Source: Paracoccaceae bacterium
GTDB taxonomy: Bacteria > Pseudomonadota > Alphaproteobacteria > Rhodobacterales > Rhodobacteraceae
Length of the DNA: 64,000 nt
Direction of reading: 5' to 3'
Assembly: GCA_030950185.1 (NCBI GenBank)
Contig: JAUZRU010000009.1
Coordinates: 1-64,000 of the forward strand
A program made the position numbers and the translations under genes. Positions 36,096-46,301 of this stretch are shown piece by piece (positions within the stretch are counted from its first letter, which is position 1; every line of letters begins with the position of its first letter). The notes under the pieces are model-generated. The model saw nothing but the letters and a program-made list of their open reading frames with translations. It made no database searches and was not told the origin of the DNA.

Positions 36096-38096
36096 TCATT
36101 CGAACTCCATGATCACGTCGTCCACCGCCAGGGAATCTCCGGCGACCGCATTGATCTTGGCAACCACGCCCTTGCGTTCGGCGCGCAGCACGTTTTCCAT
36201 CTTCATGGCCTCGACCGTGCACAGGATCTGCCCTTCTTCCACGGCCTGCCCTTCTTCGACCGCGACCGACACCATCAGCCCCGGCATCGGGCAGAGCAGC
36301 ATTTTCGATGTGTCCGGCGGGGTCTTTTCGATCATGTGTTTCGACAGCTCGAACATGCGCGGCGTGCGCACCAGCACCCGCAGGTCGGCCCCACGGTGGC
36401 GCATGCGATAACCATTCGGAATACGCGCGACCTTGGCCACAAGGCGTTCGTCATTGACCGACAATATCGCCAGCGGGTTGCCCGGCAGCCAGTCGGAGGT
36501 CACCCGATATGCGCCGCCATCGTCGAATGTGACCGTGGCGCCCTGGCGATCGGCCTCGATGGTCACGGGCCAGTCATGGCCGCTGATCGAAATCACCCAG
36601 TCGCTGCCGACCTCGCGTTCATGGTTGTCCATGGTGCCGGAAATGCGGGCATCGCGGATTTCCTGCACCCGGTACATGGCGGCGGCACTTGCGGCCAGAC
36701 GGCGCAACTCGGCCTCGGGCAGCTCGACCCCGTTGAAACCATCGGGGAACACCTCGTCGATAAATGCGGTGGTCATCTCGCCTGCGGTAAATTTCGGGTG
36801 GTCCATCACCGCCGAAAGGAACGGGATGTTGTGGCCGATGCCCTCGACCTCGAATTCATCCAGCGCGATCCGCATGGTTTCGATGGCAGCGGCGCGATCC
36901 GGCCCCCATGTGCACAGCTTGGCGATCATGGGGTCGTAGAACATGCTGATTTCGCCGCCTTCGAACACGCCGGTATCGTTGCGGATGATCTCGGTGTCCG
37001 ACACATGCTCGGCCGGCGGGCGATAGCGTACCAGCCGCCCCGTAGAGGGCAGAAAGTTGCGATAGGGATCTTCGGCATAAAGCCGGCTTTCGATGGCCCA
37101 GCCATTGATGCCCACGTCATCCTGGGTGATCGACAGCTTTTCGCCCGCCGCAACCCGGATCATCTGTTCGACAAGGTCGATGCCGGTAATCAGTTCGGTC
37201 ACGGGGTGCTCTACCTGAAGGCGCGTGTTCATTTCCAGGAAATAGAAATTGCGTTCGCCATCGACGATGAATTCCACCGTGCCGGCGCTGGAATAGTCCA
37301 CTGCCCGCGACAAGGCGACGGCCTGTTCGCCCATGGCGCGACGGGTTTGAGCATCGAGGAAGGGCGAGGGCGCCTCTTCGATCACCTTCTGGTTCCGCCG
37401 CTGGATCGAACACTCGCGCTCGTTCAGCCAGATGCAGTTGCCATGGGTGTCGCCCAGAACCTGAATTTCGATATGCCGCGGCTGGGTAATGAATTTCTCG
37501 ATAAAGATACGGTCATCGCCGAAACTGCTGGCAGCCTCGTTTTTCGAACTCTGGAACCCCTCGCGTGCCTCGTCATCGTTCCAGGCAATGCGCATCCCCT
37601 TGCCGCCGCCCCCGGCGCTGGCCTTGATCATCACCGGATAGCCGATCTCGCGGCTGATCCTGACCGCCTCTTCGGCATCCTCGATCAGCCCCATATAGCC
37701 GGGCACCGTGGAAACGCCCGCTTCGGCCGCCAGTTTCTTGGACGTGATCTTGTCGCCCATCGCCTGAATGGCGCCCACGGGCGGGCCAATGAAGGCGATA
37801 TTTTCAGCCGCCAGAGCCTCGGCAAAACGGGGATTTTCGGACAGGAAGCCATAGCCCGGATGCACGGCCTCGGCACCGGTCTGGCGCACCGCGTCAAGGA
37901 TGCGCTCCATCACCAGATAGCTTTCGCTGGCCGGCGGCGGGCCGATATGCACCGCCTCGTCGGCCATTTCCACATGCAGCGCGTTCTTGTCGGCGTCCGA
38001 ATAGACCGCAACCGTTGCAATCCCCATCTTGCGGGCCGTCTTGATGACCCGGCAGGCAATTTCACCGCGGTTGGCGATCAGGATTTTCTTGAACAT
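36096..38096 (-). CDS. pccA: Propionyl-CoA carboxylase alpha subunit (biotin carboxylase and biotin carrier)
   Basis: The 666-residue alpha chain carries the ATP-dependent biotin carboxylase (FKKILIANRGEIACRVI, GYGFLSENP, ASAGGGGKGMRIAW, EMNTRLQVEHPVTE) and a C-terminal biotinyl domain with the target lysine K632 in VEAMKMENV. A BT-type linker between them fits propionyl-CoA carboxylase. ATG 38096 begins the family's N-terminus. About 2.7 kb of small genes separate it from pccB, unusual for two subunits of one enzyme but seen in related bacteria. The start shares one base with the stop of a possible small upstream frame. Confidence 0.96.
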   Translation of the reverse strand: MFKKILIANRGEIACRVIKTARKMGIATVAVYSDADKNALHVEMADEAVHIGPPPASESYLVMERILDAVRQTGAEAVHPGYGFLSENPRFAEALAAENIAFIGPPVGAIQAMGDKITSKKLAAEAGVSTVPGYMGLIEDAEEAVRISREIGYPVMIKASAGGGGKGMRIAWNDDEAREGFQSSKNEAASSFGDDRIFIEKFITQPRHIEIQVLGDTHGNCIWLNERECSIQRRNQKVIEEAPSPFLDAQTRRAMGEQAVALSRAVDYSSAGTVEFIVDGERNFYFLEMNTRLQVEHPVTELITGIDLVEQMIRVAAGEKLSITQDDVGINGWAIESRLYAEDPYRNFLPSTGRLVRYRPPAEHVSDTEIIRNDTGVFEGGEISMFYDPMIAKLCTWGPDRAAAIETMRIALDEFEVEGIGHNIPFLSAVMDHPKFTAGEMTTAFIDEVFPDGFNGVELPEAELRRLAASAAAMYRVQEIRDARISGTMDNHEREVGSDWVISISGHDWPVTIEADRQGATVTFDDGGAYRVTSDWLPGNPLAILSVNDERLVAKVARIPNGYRMRHRGADLRVLVRTPRMFELSKHMIEKTPPDTSKMLLCPMPGLMVSVAVEEGQAVEEGQILCTVEAMKMENVLRAERKGVVAKINAVAGDSLAVDDVIMEFE

Positions 38097-38401
38097 CAGG
38101 CAACATCCCTTGTTGTCGGCGCAGCAGTCTGCGTGGCCGGGTGTATTCGGAACGAAAGGGTCGAAAAAGCTGTGGCAATGCCCACAGGATCGCGGGCAAA
38201 GAAACGGGCCCGGCCGAAACAACGACCAGACCCGGAAGGCAGGGAAGGGTAATCTCTGAAACGAGGTGCAACAAAGGCCATGAACGCCCTTGCCACATCA
38301 CGATCATAGGCCATGGTTCCAGCACCACCAAAACCTGTTTCAGGGCGCGGGTCGATCTCGGCCAATTCCTGCCGTCCAGCGAGTTTCATAAGCGAAATCA
38401 T
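38096..38401 (-). CDS. Possible small ORF upstream of pccA
   Basis: A 101-codon open frame fills the 300 bases between the gene ending at 38398 and pccA. Its ATG overlaps the preceding stop by four bases (ATGA) and its TGA shares one base with the pccA ATG (TGATG), the pattern of coupled genes in this operon. Against it: third codon positions are only about half G or C, far below the neighbours, there is no recognisable domain, and it has few hydrophobic core patterns. If not coding, this is simply a 300-base leader of pccA. Confidence 0.3.
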   Translation of the reverse strand: MISLMKLAGRQELAEIDPRPETGFGGAGTMAYDRDVARAFMAFVAPRFRDYPSLPSGSGRCFGRARFFARDPVGIATAFSTLSFRIHPATQTAAPTTRDVA

Positions 38402-38766
38402 GCCGAATCTTCCCCCTGATCCTCGGAAAACACCTCGGGGAAGGAGGCGCGTGCGCGGCTCACGTCGATCTTCAGCAGCGCATCATAGCTGCGGTTGTCG
38501 AACGGCTCTTCCGCCGGCACCACCTCGCGGCCGAACAGCCATGACAGACGACCGGCGTCCAGATTGCCGCGCTCGAAGGGTTCTTCGCCGAAATGCTCCC
38601 ACAGGGCGGCCATGAAGGCCGCATCGGCCCTGCGATCGGCCGGGCGACGATCGGCATAGCGTTCACGGCGAATGATTGGCGTCGCGCCCTTGGGATTGGC
38701 CCGCCGGATGGTAAACTGAAAGTCGCTGCTGGGCAGGCGCGACGGAAATCCGCGATGCTTCAGCAT
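38398..38766 (-). CDS. Conserved-looking small protein between pccB and pccA
   Basis: A 122-residue cytoplasmic protein, rich in Arg, Glu and Phe, with the passages RRERYADRRPADRRAD and GRLSWLFGREVVPAEEPF. I do not recognise a family. ATG 38766 lies 25 bases after the stop of the upstream gene; an in-frame ATG at 38832 would overlap that gene. No signal peptide, membrane segment or metal motif is seen. Gene position in the pcc cluster is the only clue, and a link to carboxylase assembly is speculative. Confidence 0.65.
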   Translation of the reverse strand: MLKHRGFPSRLPSSDFQFTIRRANPKGATPIIRRERYADRRPADRRADAAFMAALWEHFGEEPFERGNLDAGRLSWLFGREVVPAEEPFDNRSYDALLKIDVSRARASFPEVFSEDQGEDSA

Positions 38767-38791
38767 GGCACACCACCGCTGGTCGAGTATT

Positions 38792-39214
38792 TCATTGCCA
38801 TTCGCAACTGCCTCCGGTGATGTCATATGCATTCATGTATTGGGTGACGTTGGCGTCAGACGCGCCACGCGCGATGGGCGCATTCATCAGATTGACGATC
38901 ACCTGACTTACACCGCCGCCAGTCACGCGCGCAACCTCAAGCCCCATGCCCTTGCACAAGCTGTCGAGATCATCCGCGACATCGTCAAAGCTGCGCTTGC
39001 CCTTTTCCTTGCCGATCTCGGGGGCAAGAAAGCGCAGGATCAGCCATGTCTGAACCGTTCCATCGGGCTGGCGGTGATCTTCCCACAGAAATTCATAGGG
39101 CAGCAGATACTGCCCCGACGGCACTGACACCCCTTGGGCATGAACGGCCGGCGACAACAATACAAACCCGGCCACCATGAACGATGATAAAGCCCTTGTC
39201 GCCGCTGCCCTCAT
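38792..39214 (-). CDS. Exported small protein of unknown function (DUF6497-like)
   Basis: A 140-residue protein with a signal peptide (ATRALSSFMVAGFVLLSP, VHA before QGVSVPSG) and a mature domain containing QYLLPYEFLWEDHR and TWLILRFLAPEIG. It may belong to a small Rhodobacterales family named DUF6497, but I place it only by general resemblance. Two cysteines (in SLCKGM and GGSCEW) could form a disulfide. The start was chosen because ATG 39214 overlaps the previous stop by four bases and begins the signal peptide. Periplasmic. Confidence 0.72.
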   Translation of the reverse strand: MRAAATRALSSFMVAGFVLLSPAVHAQGVSVPSGQYLLPYEFLWEDHRQPDGTVQTWLILRFLAPEIGKEKGKRSFDDVADDLDSLCKGMGLEVARVTGGGVSQVIVNLMNAPIARGASDANVTQYMNAYDITGGSCEWQ

Positions 39215-39585
39215 CCGAACCCCCATGACAGGAAACCCAGCGCGCTGACGGCCCAGAACAACACCCATTGCGGCATCTGCGCGACGCTGAAGCCCCCGCG
39301 CCGCATCTGAACAAAGGACGCCACCCCCAGCCAATAGGCATAGACCGTGCAGAACATTGCCAGCGGCATGAAATCAGGACGCCACAGCGGCGAAATGAAC
39401 CCGAGCGCCAGCATCGCCATGGTCACGGCGCCCCAGTTCCACGAAAAGATCAGGGTGTTGCGTGGCACCTCATGCATGTCGCACTGGGTCAGAGGCACCA
39501 CGATCAACCGCCTGCCGCGCGTGACATGCAGGATCAGCCCGAACAGGGACAACAGGGATGCAAGTATCAGAAAAAGCCAGGTCAA
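39211..39585 (-). CDS. Four-helix membrane protein of unknown function (TTG start)
   Basis: A 124-residue integral membrane protein with hydrophobic stretches at about 3-19, 51-66, 73-91 and 106-121. It starts at TTG 39585 with a strong GGAGG six bases upstream; the nearby ATG at 39590 is out of frame. No family is recognised. Its stop overlaps the start of the exported protein that follows, suggesting the two act together at the membrane or periplasm. The cytoplasmic loop contains RGRRLIVVPLTQCDMHEVPR. Confidence 0.72.
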   Translation of the reverse strand: MTWLFLILASLLSLFGLILHVTRGRRLIVVPLTQCDMHEVPRNTLIFSWNWGAVTMAMLALGFISPLWRPDFMPLAMFCTVYAYWLGVASFVQMRRGGFSVAQMPQWVLFWAVSALGFLSWGFG

Positions 39586-39721
39586 ATCATACCCTCCGAA
39601 CAGAAAAAGGAAACATTCATCAATGAAATCATGTATGTAGGCAGCCCCGGCTTGCGCAGGACCAATACCCCGGAAACGATTGCACGTGGCGCCAGCACAC
39701 TCCGGGTGTCGCGCGGTCCGC

Positions 39722-39961
39722 CTAGTCGTCTTCGCGCAGATTCATGACGGCAACGCCCATGGCGACACCGCCGAAGGTCAGACCCGTCTGAAAGAACAGC
39801 AGAAAGGTTGCGACCCCGCTTTCGTCGCGGGCCAGCAATGTGCCAACCCCAAGAAAATCGGTGTAGATCAGTGCCAGCACAAAGACGCAGCCCAGCACGA
39901 TACCCCACGCCGCATGCAGCGCGAGGAACCTGACCAGCAAGGGAAGTTTCGGCTTTTTCAT
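39722..39961 (-). CDS. Small two-helix membrane protein
   Basis: A 79-residue protein with hydrophobic segments at about 12-33 and 50-72 and charged ends (MKKPKLP and NLREDD). This is a common type of short Rhodobacterales membrane protein with no known role. It stands between the 267-residue protein and the four-helix protein on the same strand, with 78 and 136 base gaps. No strong ribosome site decides the start, but the ATG begins at the expected charged end. Confidence 0.7.
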   Translation of the reverse strand: MKKPKLPLLVRFLALHAAWGIVLGCVFVLALIYTDFLGVGTLLARDESGVATFLLFFQTGLTFGGVAMGVAVMNLREDD

Positions 39962-40039
39962 GCCCTGAAACTAAAGCGCCTGCCGCCATCCCGCAACGGG
40001 GCGCGACAAAAAGCACGGGGTCACGAAACCGGAATGTCC

Positions 40040-40843
40040 TCATGCCTTTTCCTCCTTGCCCTGCAAGATACAACTGCCCCCCTTGCGCAGGAAGTCGCGC
40101 CGCTGCCAATGGCCGTAACGGAATATCGGCAAATCAATACTCAGCCGCCACGCCTTGACCGAAATATGTATGAAATCGCCCTCGAGGTCGTTTACCGATC
40201 TGGGTGGCGGATCCGCAATGACCGCGTTGCAGGCAAACTTGTAAGGAAAGTCGTCAAGCGGCGGCACGTCGCCCTTGCCGTTCCATGCAAACGAAATGAC
40301 GACCTTTCTGCCTTTATCCTCGCCCACCGATTTTTCGACCTGAAAGATTTTCCATCGGTCCAGCGGTGGCGGATACGGGGGAAAATACCATGTCTTGCCG
40401 TTCGGGGAATCACACGCGCCATCACGCACGGCAACACGAAACGGCTGAGGGAGATGCTGATCCAGATTCCTGCCGCCAATAATATCGATCTGCACACGGT
40501 ACACGCGCTTGCGATAGATCGGGCCGACCGGGTTGTCTGGATGGCTGGCCAGATGCATGAGCAAAGTACCGCACATGCCGCGCAAGATGGCTGCGTCAAG
40601 CTTGACACGACCTCCCGGCCCCAAAACCGGAATGAAGGTCGCGTCTATTCCAGTCCACTCGCCAATACGCACAACCCGCAGGTCACGCACACCCCAGTTC
40701 CACATCGCCGCGTGCAACGAAAACTGAATGCGTGCCTTGTCGCGGACAAGTCCGGGTGCACCCTTGCTGAGCCACACACCAATCGGGACGGCCAGCAGAA
40801 TCAGACCCAGGAAAATGCCTATGCCTGTCAGCCTTGACTTCAT
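40040..40843 (-). CDS. Membrane-anchored protein of unknown function following pccB
   Basis: A 267-residue protein with one N-terminal anchor (about 7-24, [18 protein letters not shown]) and a large outside domain rich in Arg, Pro and aromatic residues. Cysteines lie in RGMCGTL, DGACDSP, KFACNAV and GSCILQ, an even number suited to disulfides. No domain is recognised. Its ATG overlaps the pccB stop (ATGA), so it is expressed with the carboxylase. Start to finish it shows no resemblance to carboxylase subunits. A periplasmic location is inferred from the anchor. Confidence 0.72.
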   Translation of the reverse strand: MKSRLTGIGIFLGLILLAVPIGVWLSKGAPGLVRDKARIQFSLHAAMWNWGVRDLRVVRIGEWTGIDATFIPVLGPGGRVKLDAAILRGMCGTLLMHLASHPDNPVGPIYRKRVYRVQIDIIGGRNLDQHLPQPFRVAVRDGACDSPNGKTWYFPPYPPPLDRWKIFQVEKSVGEDKGRKVVISFAWNGKGDVPPLDDFPYKFACNAVIADPPPRSVNDLEGDFIHISVKAWRLSIDLPIFRYGHWQRRDFLRKGGSCILQGKEEKA

Positions 40844-42372
40844 AGCGGCATGTTGTCGTGTTTCTTCCAGGGGTTTTCCAACGCCTTGTTCCGCAAGCTG
40901 GCAAATGCGCGCGCCACCCGCTTGCGCGTCGAATGTGGCATGATCACATCGTCGATGAATCCCTTTTCGGCGGCAACAAAGGGGTTGGCAAAGCGAGTTT
41001 CGTATTCGGCGGTGCGCTGGGCAATCTTTTCGGGATCATCCAGTTCCGAGCGATACAGGATCTCGACCGCCCCCTTGGCACCCATCACTGCGATCTGCGC
41101 CGTTGGCCAGGCATAGTTGAAATCCCCCCGAAGATGCTTGGAAGCCATCACGTCATAGGCACCGCCATAGGCCTTGCGGGTGATCACCGTGACCTTGGGC
41201 ACCGTGGCCTCGCCATAGGCATACAGCAGTTTCGCGCCATGTTTGATGACACCACCATATTCCTGGGCCGTGCCAGGCAGAAATCCGGGCACATCGACGA
41301 ATGTCAGGATCGGAATGTTGAAGGCATCGCAGAAGCGCACGAACCGTGCCGCCTTGCGCGAGCTGTCGATATCCAGAACACCCGCCAGCACCAGCGGCTG
41401 GTTGGCCACCACGCCAACGGTGCGCCCCTCGATACGGATGAAACCGGTCAGGATATTGGCGGCGAAATCGGCCTGGGTTTCAAAGAAGTCCCCTTCATCG
41501 GCCACCTTTCGGACCAGCTCTTTCATGTCATAGGGCTGGTTGGGGTTTTCCGGCACCAAGGTATCAAGCGATGGCTCGATCCGCTCGGGGTCGTCAAAGA
41601 AGGGGCGCACGGGCACGCCCTGGCGGTTGTTCAGCGGCAGGAAATCGAACAGGCGGCGAATCTCGTGCAGGGTTTCGATGTCATTATCGAAAGCGCCATC
41701 GGCAACCGAAGACTTGGTCGTATGGGTGCGCGCACCGCCCAGCTCTTCTGCGGTGACGACCTCGTTGGTCACGGTCTTGACCACATCGGGGCCGGTCACG
41801 AACATGTAGGAGCTGTCGCGCACCATATAGATAAAATCGGTCATCGCCGGGCTGTAAACCGCGCCACCCGCACAAGGCCCCATGATGACGCTGATCTGCG
41901 GGATCACGCCGCTCGCAAGAATGTTCTTCTGAAACACCTCGGCATAGCCGGCGAGGCTGGCGACCCCTTCCTGAATGCGCGCGCCGCCGCTGTCGTTCAG
42001 CCCGATCACCGGCGCGCCATTCTTCATGGCCATGTCCATGATCTTGCAGATCTTCTCGGCATGCGTTTCGGAAAGTGATCCGCCAAAGACGGTGAAATCC
42101 TGGCTGAACACATAGACCAGACGCCCGTTGATGGTGCCCCAGCCGGTGATGACCCCGTCACCGGGTATCTTGACCTTGTCCATGCCGAAATCGACGCAAC
42201 GATGGGCCTTGAACATGTCGAACTCTTCAAAGCTGCCCTCATCGAGCAGTACCTCGATACGCTCGCGCGCGGTCAGCTTGCCCTTCTTGTGCTGGGTGTC
42301 TATCCGGCGCTGGCCGCCGCCAAGGCGGGCATTGTTGCGGCGGGAATCGAGTTCTTTCAGGATATCTTTCAT
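40840..42372 (-). CDS. pccB: Propionyl-CoA carboxylase beta subunit (carboxyltransferase)
   Basis: Transfers the carboxyl group from biotin to propionyl-CoA, giving methylmalonyl-CoA. The 510-residue length is normal. Recognisable features are [20 protein letters not shown] near the N-terminus, [37 protein letters not shown] with the oxyanion-hole glycines, and [16 protein letters not shown] plus [10 protein letters not shown] in the C-terminal half. It heads the pcc cluster. PccA, about 2.7 kb downstream, supplies the biotin carboxylase half. Confidence 0.97.
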   Translation of the reverse strand: MKDILKELDSRRNNARLGGGQRRIDTQHKKGKLTARERIEVLLDEGSFEEFDMFKAHRCVDFGMDKVKIPGDGVITGWGTINGRLVYVFSQDFTVFGGSLSETHAEKICKIMDMAMKNGAPVIGLNDSGGARIQEGVASLAGYAEVFQKNILASGVIPQISVIMGPCAGGAVYSPAMTDFIYMVRDSSYMFVTGPDVVKTVTNEVVTAEELGGARTHTTKSSVADGAFDNDIETLHEIRRLFDFLPLNNRQGVPVRPFFDDPERIEPSLDTLVPENPNQPYDMKELVRKVADEGDFFETQADFAANILTGFIRIEGRTVGVVANQPLVLAGVLDIDSSRKAARFVRFCDAFNIPILTFVDVPGFLPGTAQEYGGVIKHGAKLLYAYGEATVPKVTVITRKAYGGAYDVMASKHLRGDFNYAWPTAQIAVMGAKGAVEILYRSELDDPEKIAQRTAEYETRFANPFVAAEKGFIDDVIMPHSTRKRVARAFASLRNKALENPWKKHDNMPL

Positions 42373-42513
42373 TTCGGCCTCGGCTCCTCGGGTCGGTCTC
42401 GCGGTTTGGGGGCCAATCTAGCGCCGGCTTGAAAGAGGGGAAAGGGGAACATGGCGGAACTGCCGATATGTTTGGCCGGCCCACGTACAATCCGCTATAG
42501 GAGCAACCCTGTA

Positions 42514-44292
42514 TCAAAAGGGCCAGAATACCAGAATCGCGGGAATGGACACCGCGATGATCAGTATCTCAAGCGGCAACCCCGCGCGCCAGTAATCGCC
42601 GAAACGATACCCGCCAGGTCCCAGGATCAGGGTGTTGTTCTTGTGTCCGATCGGCGTGAGAAACGCACAACTGGCCGCCACCGCCACCGCCATCAGAAAC
42701 GGGTCGGGGCTGACCCCCAGGCTTTGCGCCATGCTGATGCCCACGGGTGCCGCAACAATGGTGGTGGCCGTGTTGTTCAGCACATCCGACAGTGTCATGG
42801 TGACAACCATCAGCACCGTCAGGATCGCCCAGGCCGGCATGCCGGCGGTCAGGCCGATCAAGGCATTCGCGATCAACCGCGTGCCCCCCGAACTGTCAAG
42901 CGCCTCGCCCAGCGGAATCATCGAGCCCAGCAGCACCACAACCGGCCATTCCACATGGGAATAGACCTCACGCACAGGCACGATACGGGTCACGGCATAC
43001 AGTGCCACCACCACGCCCAGCGCCACCGGCAGATAGACCAGCCCGAAACTGGCCGCAGCAACCGCTGCCGCAAACAGGCCAATGGCCAGCCATGTCTTGC
43101 TGTCCTGGGTCACGTTCAGGCCGCGTTCGGCCAGCGGCAGACAGCCCAGCCATTCGGTTATTGCGCCCTCCATTCCGGTCGGCACCAGCAGCAGCAGGAT
43201 GTCACCTGCACGAACGGTGGTGCGTCTGACCTGCCGGTTGATCCGCCTGCCGCGCCGGGAAATGCCCAGCAGCAATGCGCCCTTGCGCCAGTTCAGCCCG
43301 ATGGCCTGCGCGGTCTTGCCGCGGATCCGGCTGTCCTCGGGTACCACGACCTCGATCAGCGACAACCCCTCGCCGGCGGCCTCGACCCTTGCCTGGCGTT
43401 CGGATTCGGCAAATTCCAGCTTCAGCGCCGAACGGAATTCGTCCAGATCATCGGGCGCCGCCTCGATCACCAGAATATCGCCTGCGGCCAGCTCGGCATT
43501 GCGGGCCGCACCATACAGGCGCTTGCCGCCCCGGATCAGCCCCAGCAGCGCAACATCGGCCTTTTCGGCCTCGTCCTCCAGATCGGCCAGACGTCGGCCG
43601 AGCACCGGCGCGCCCTCTGGCACTGTCAGCTCGGCCACATAGGCGGCGATCTCGGCCATCGGATCCTTGCCCTGGGTGCCGGTGCGCCGCGGGATCAGGC
43701 GCCAGCCGATCAGGGCAACAAATGTCAGCCCGGCCAGCGCCGCGACCAGCCCGACGGGGGCGAAATCGAACATGCCGAAGGGTGTGCCCAACGCATCCTT
43801 GCGGAATGAGGCGATGATGATGTTGGGCGGTGTGCCGATCATGGTGACCATGCCGCCCAGGATGGTTGCAAATGACAGCGGCATCAGGCTGAGCCCCGGA
43901 TCCCGCCCGGCCTTGCGCGCCGCCTGCAGATCGACCGGCATCAACAGGGCGAGCGCCGCGACATTGTTCATGAAGGCCGACAGCAACGCGCCAATCCCAC
44001 CCATGACGGCGATGTGACGACCCAGCGGGCGCGCCGCATTCATCGTCTTGCGGGTAATCAGCTGCACCGCCCCCGAATTCACCAGCCCGCCCGACACGAT
44101 CAGCACCAGGGCCACCACCAGCGTCGCCGGATGCCCGAAACCGGAAAAGGCGCGCTCCGTGGGCACGACCCCGGTCAGAACCCCGACCAGCAGCGCCGCA
44201 AAGGCCACCAGGTCATAGCGCCACCGCCCCCACAGAAGCATGGCAAAGACGGCGGCAAAAATGACAAACAGCGTGATCTGATCGGTGGTCAC
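42514..44292 (-). CDS. SLC13-type (DASS) transporter with two RCK_C domains
   Basis: A 592-residue inner-membrane transporter of the divalent anion/sodium symporter family, often annotated as sodium-sulfate or dicarboxylate carrier. The first transmembrane block contains [16 protein letters not shown] and [11 protein letters not shown], and the second [19 protein letters not shown], the paired SNT-like motifs of the two inverted repeats. Between them lie two TrkA-C domains (each ending AGDILV/LLL) that bind ligands for gating. Translation starts at GTG 44292 with AAGGAG upstream; an ATG-less extension upstream lacks signals. Substrate unknown; sulfate or C4 acid both fit the neighbourhood. 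Confidence 0.88.
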   Translation of the reverse strand: MTTDQITLFVIFAAVFAMLLWGRWRYDLVAFAALLVGVLTGVVPTERAFSGFGHPATLVVALVLIVSGGLVNSGAVQLITRKTMNAARPLGRHIAVMGGIGALLSAFMNNVAALALLMPVDLQAARKAGRDPGLSLMPLSFATILGGMVTMIGTPPNIIIASFRKDALGTPFGMFDFAPVGLVAALAGLTFVALIGWRLIPRRTGTQGKDPMAEIAAYVAELTVPEGAPVLGRRLADLEDEAEKADVALLGLIRGGKRLYGAARNAELAAGDILVIEAAPDDLDEFRSALKLEFAESERQARVEAAGEGLSLIEVVVPEDSRIRGKTAQAIGLNWRKGALLLGISRRGRRINRQVRRTTVRAGDILLLLVPTGMEGAITEWLGCLPLAERGLNVTQDSKTWLAIGLFAAAVAAASFGLVYLPVALGVVVALYAVTRIVPVREVYSHVEWPVVVLLGSMIPLGEALDSSGGTRLIANALIGLTAGMPAWAILTVLMVVTMTLSDVLNNTATTIVAAPVGISMAQSLGVSPDPFLMAVAVAASCAFLTPIGHKNNTLILGPGGYRFGDYWRAGLPLEILIIAVSIPAILVFWPF

Positions 44293-44427
44293 GGGGCGCG
44301 CTCCTTCGGCTTTGTCCCAGCCAAGCCGATCCGACGCCAAAGCGCAACCGGAGCGTTGGTCTTGAACCCGGGCACGCCCACGTTCTATAGAGGCGCGGAC
44401 AGGAATTTCCGCGATACGGAGTCGACA

Positions 44428-45168
44428 ATGGCAGGCCATTCAAAATGGGCGAACATCCAGCACCGCAAGGGGCGGCAGGATGCGGCGCGCTCGAAACTGT
44501 TTTCCAAGCTGGCCAAGGAAATCACCGTGGCCGCCAAGATGGGCGACCCCGACCCCGACAAGAACCCGCGCCTGCGCCTTGCCGTGAAAGAGGCCAAGTC
44601 GAATTCGGTCCCCAAGGATGTGATCCAGCGTGCCATCAACAAGGGCTCGGGCGGGGATGTCGAGAATTACGAGGAAATCCGCTATGAGGGCTATGGCCCC
44701 GAGGGCGTGGCAATCATCGTCGAGGCGATGACCGACAACCGCAACCGCACTGCCAGCTCGGTACGCTCGATCTTTACCAAGGCGGGCGGCAACCTGGCCG
44801 AAACCGGCGCAGTTTCCTTCATGTTCGACCGCAAGGGTCTGGTGACCTACCCGGCCAGCGTGGGTGATGCCGACACCGTGTTCGAGGCCGCTATCGAGGC
44901 CGGTGCTGAAGATGTGGAAAGTTCCGAAGACGGGCACGAGATCTATTGCGAGGCCACCGACCTGCACGAGGTCGCCAGCGCGCTGGAAAAGGTGCTGGGC
45001 GAATCCGAAACTACGAAACTGATCTGGAAACCCAACGTCACGACGCCTCTTGATCTTGACGGCGCGCGCAAGCTGATGAAACTGATCAACGCATTGGAAG
45101 ACGACGATGACGTCCAGACCGTCACCGCGAATTTCGAGATCTCCGACGAGGTGATGGAGCAGCTCTGA
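44428..45168 (+). CDS. yebC: YebC/PmpR family regulator
   Basis: A 246-residue protein of the widely conserved YebC family, whose members act as transcription regulators or, as TACO1-like factors, relieve ribosome stalling on proline stretches. Hallmarks are [15 protein letters not shown] at the start, [17 protein letters not shown], and [21 protein letters not shown] (about 91-111). The ATG has ACGGAG upstream. All three structural domains are present. It is divergent from the SLC13 gene and followed by a DMT transporter. Confidence 0.95.
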   Translation: MAGHSKWANIQHRKGRQDAARSKLFSKLAKEITVAAKMGDPDPDKNPRLRLAVKEAKSNSVPKDVIQRAINKGSGGDVENYEEIRYEGYGPEGVAIIVEAMTDNRNRTASSVRSIFTKAGGNLAETGAVSFMFDRKGLVTYPASVGDADTVFEAAIEAGAEDVESSEDGHEIYCEATDLHEVASALEKVLGESETTKLIWKPNVTTPLDLDGARKLMKLINALEDDDDVQTVTANFEISDEVMEQL

Positions 45169-45258
45169 CCTGCCCTGCCCCGCCGGTCAGTTTCATGGCC
45201 AGTGAAATGCCGCCCCCTGACGGTGGGCTGCTCTGGCCGTTCACGGGACAGCTCCGGC

Positions 45259-46179
45259 ATGGCGACACGGTACATACGGCAGGAATATAGCGCAGCCCCT
45301 TGGGTGGGTGTCGCATGGATGGTGGCAACGGGCCTGTTGTTCGTCTTTGTCATCGGCACAGTGCGCTGGCTGGGCGCGGGCATTCCGGCGGCCGAGTCGG
45401 CCTTTATCCGCTATGTATTCGGCCTGATCCTGATGCTGCCCTTCATCCTGCCGGCATTGCGGCGGGGAATGACACGGCGCGTGCTGGCCGTCTATTCGGT
45501 GCGCGGGCTGGCCCATGCGCTGGCGGTGATCCTGTGGTTCTATGCCATGGCGCGCATCCCCATCGCCGAGGTCACGGCGATCGGCTATACCTCGCCCATC
45601 TACATCACCATCGGCGCGGCGGTGTTCTTTGGCGAGCGCATGGCCCTGCGGCGGATCATGGCGGTGGTTGCCTCTTTCATCGGGGCCATGATCATCCTGC
45701 GCCCCGGATTGCAGGAAATTTCCAGCGGTCAGCTTGCGCAGGTCGCCTCGGCCCCGCTGTTCGCGATTTCCTACCTGATCGCCAAGCGCCTGACCGTTAA
45801 CGAAAACCCGACCGTCGTGGTGGGCATGCTGTCGGCATTCGTCACCCTGGCGCTGGCGCCATTTGCCTTTGCCGTCTGGCAGACCCCGACCATGACCCAG
45901 CTGATCGGGCTGGCACTGGTGGCCGTCTTTGCCACGCTGGGCCACTTTGCCATGACCAAGGCATTGCAGGCCGCGCCGCTGATGGTCACCCAGCCGGTCA
46001 CATTCCTGCAGCTTGTCTGGTCAACCCTGCTTGGTGTGCTGGCCTTTGGCGAGCCCGCCGATTTCTGGGTGCTGCTGGGCGGGGCAGTAATCATTGCCTC
46101 GGTCAGTTTCATATCCTACCGCGAATGGGTGCTGTCGCGGCGCGCAACCACCCCGCCGCCTGAAGAAGCGGTTCGATAA
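45259..46179 (+). CDS. DMT (EamA) family transporter
   Basis: A 306-residue drug/metabolite transporter with about ten transmembrane helices and two EamA repeats (first: EVTAIGYTSPIYITIGAAVFFGE; second: PLMVTQPVTFLQLVWSTLLG). Such proteins usually export metabolites such as amino acids. ATG 45259 gives a hydrophilic start of 17 residues before the first helix; the extra upstream frame has no clear signal. It follows yebC by about 90 bases on the same strand. Substrate unknown. Confidence 0.88.
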   Translation: MATRYIRQEYSAAPWVGVAWMVATGLLFVFVIGTVRWLGAGIPAAESAFIRYVFGLILMLPFILPALRRGMTRRVLAVYSVRGLAHALAVILWFYAMARIPIAEVTAIGYTSPIYITIGAAVFFGERMALRRIMAVVASFIGAMIILRPGLQEISSGQLAQVASAPLFAISYLIAKRLTVNENPTVVVGMLSAFVTLALAPFAFAVWQTPTMTQLIGLALVAVFATLGHFAMTKALQAAPLMVTQPVTFLQLVWSTLLGVLAFGEPADFWVLLGGAVIIASVSFISYREWVLSRRATTPPPEEAVR

Positions 46180-46301
46180 TCGGCCACAACCATTCCGCGA
46201 CAATTTCCGAATTGCTCCGCATTGCCGCCGCAATATGGCCCTAATTTTTACCCATAAGTAAATGCGAGGGGGAAATTCCCCAAGAGCGTTGGGAGAATGA
46301 A

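Noticed and set aside
36039-38252. 737-codon plus-strand open frame
   Set aside because: Antisense to pccA; a mirror of its codon pattern.
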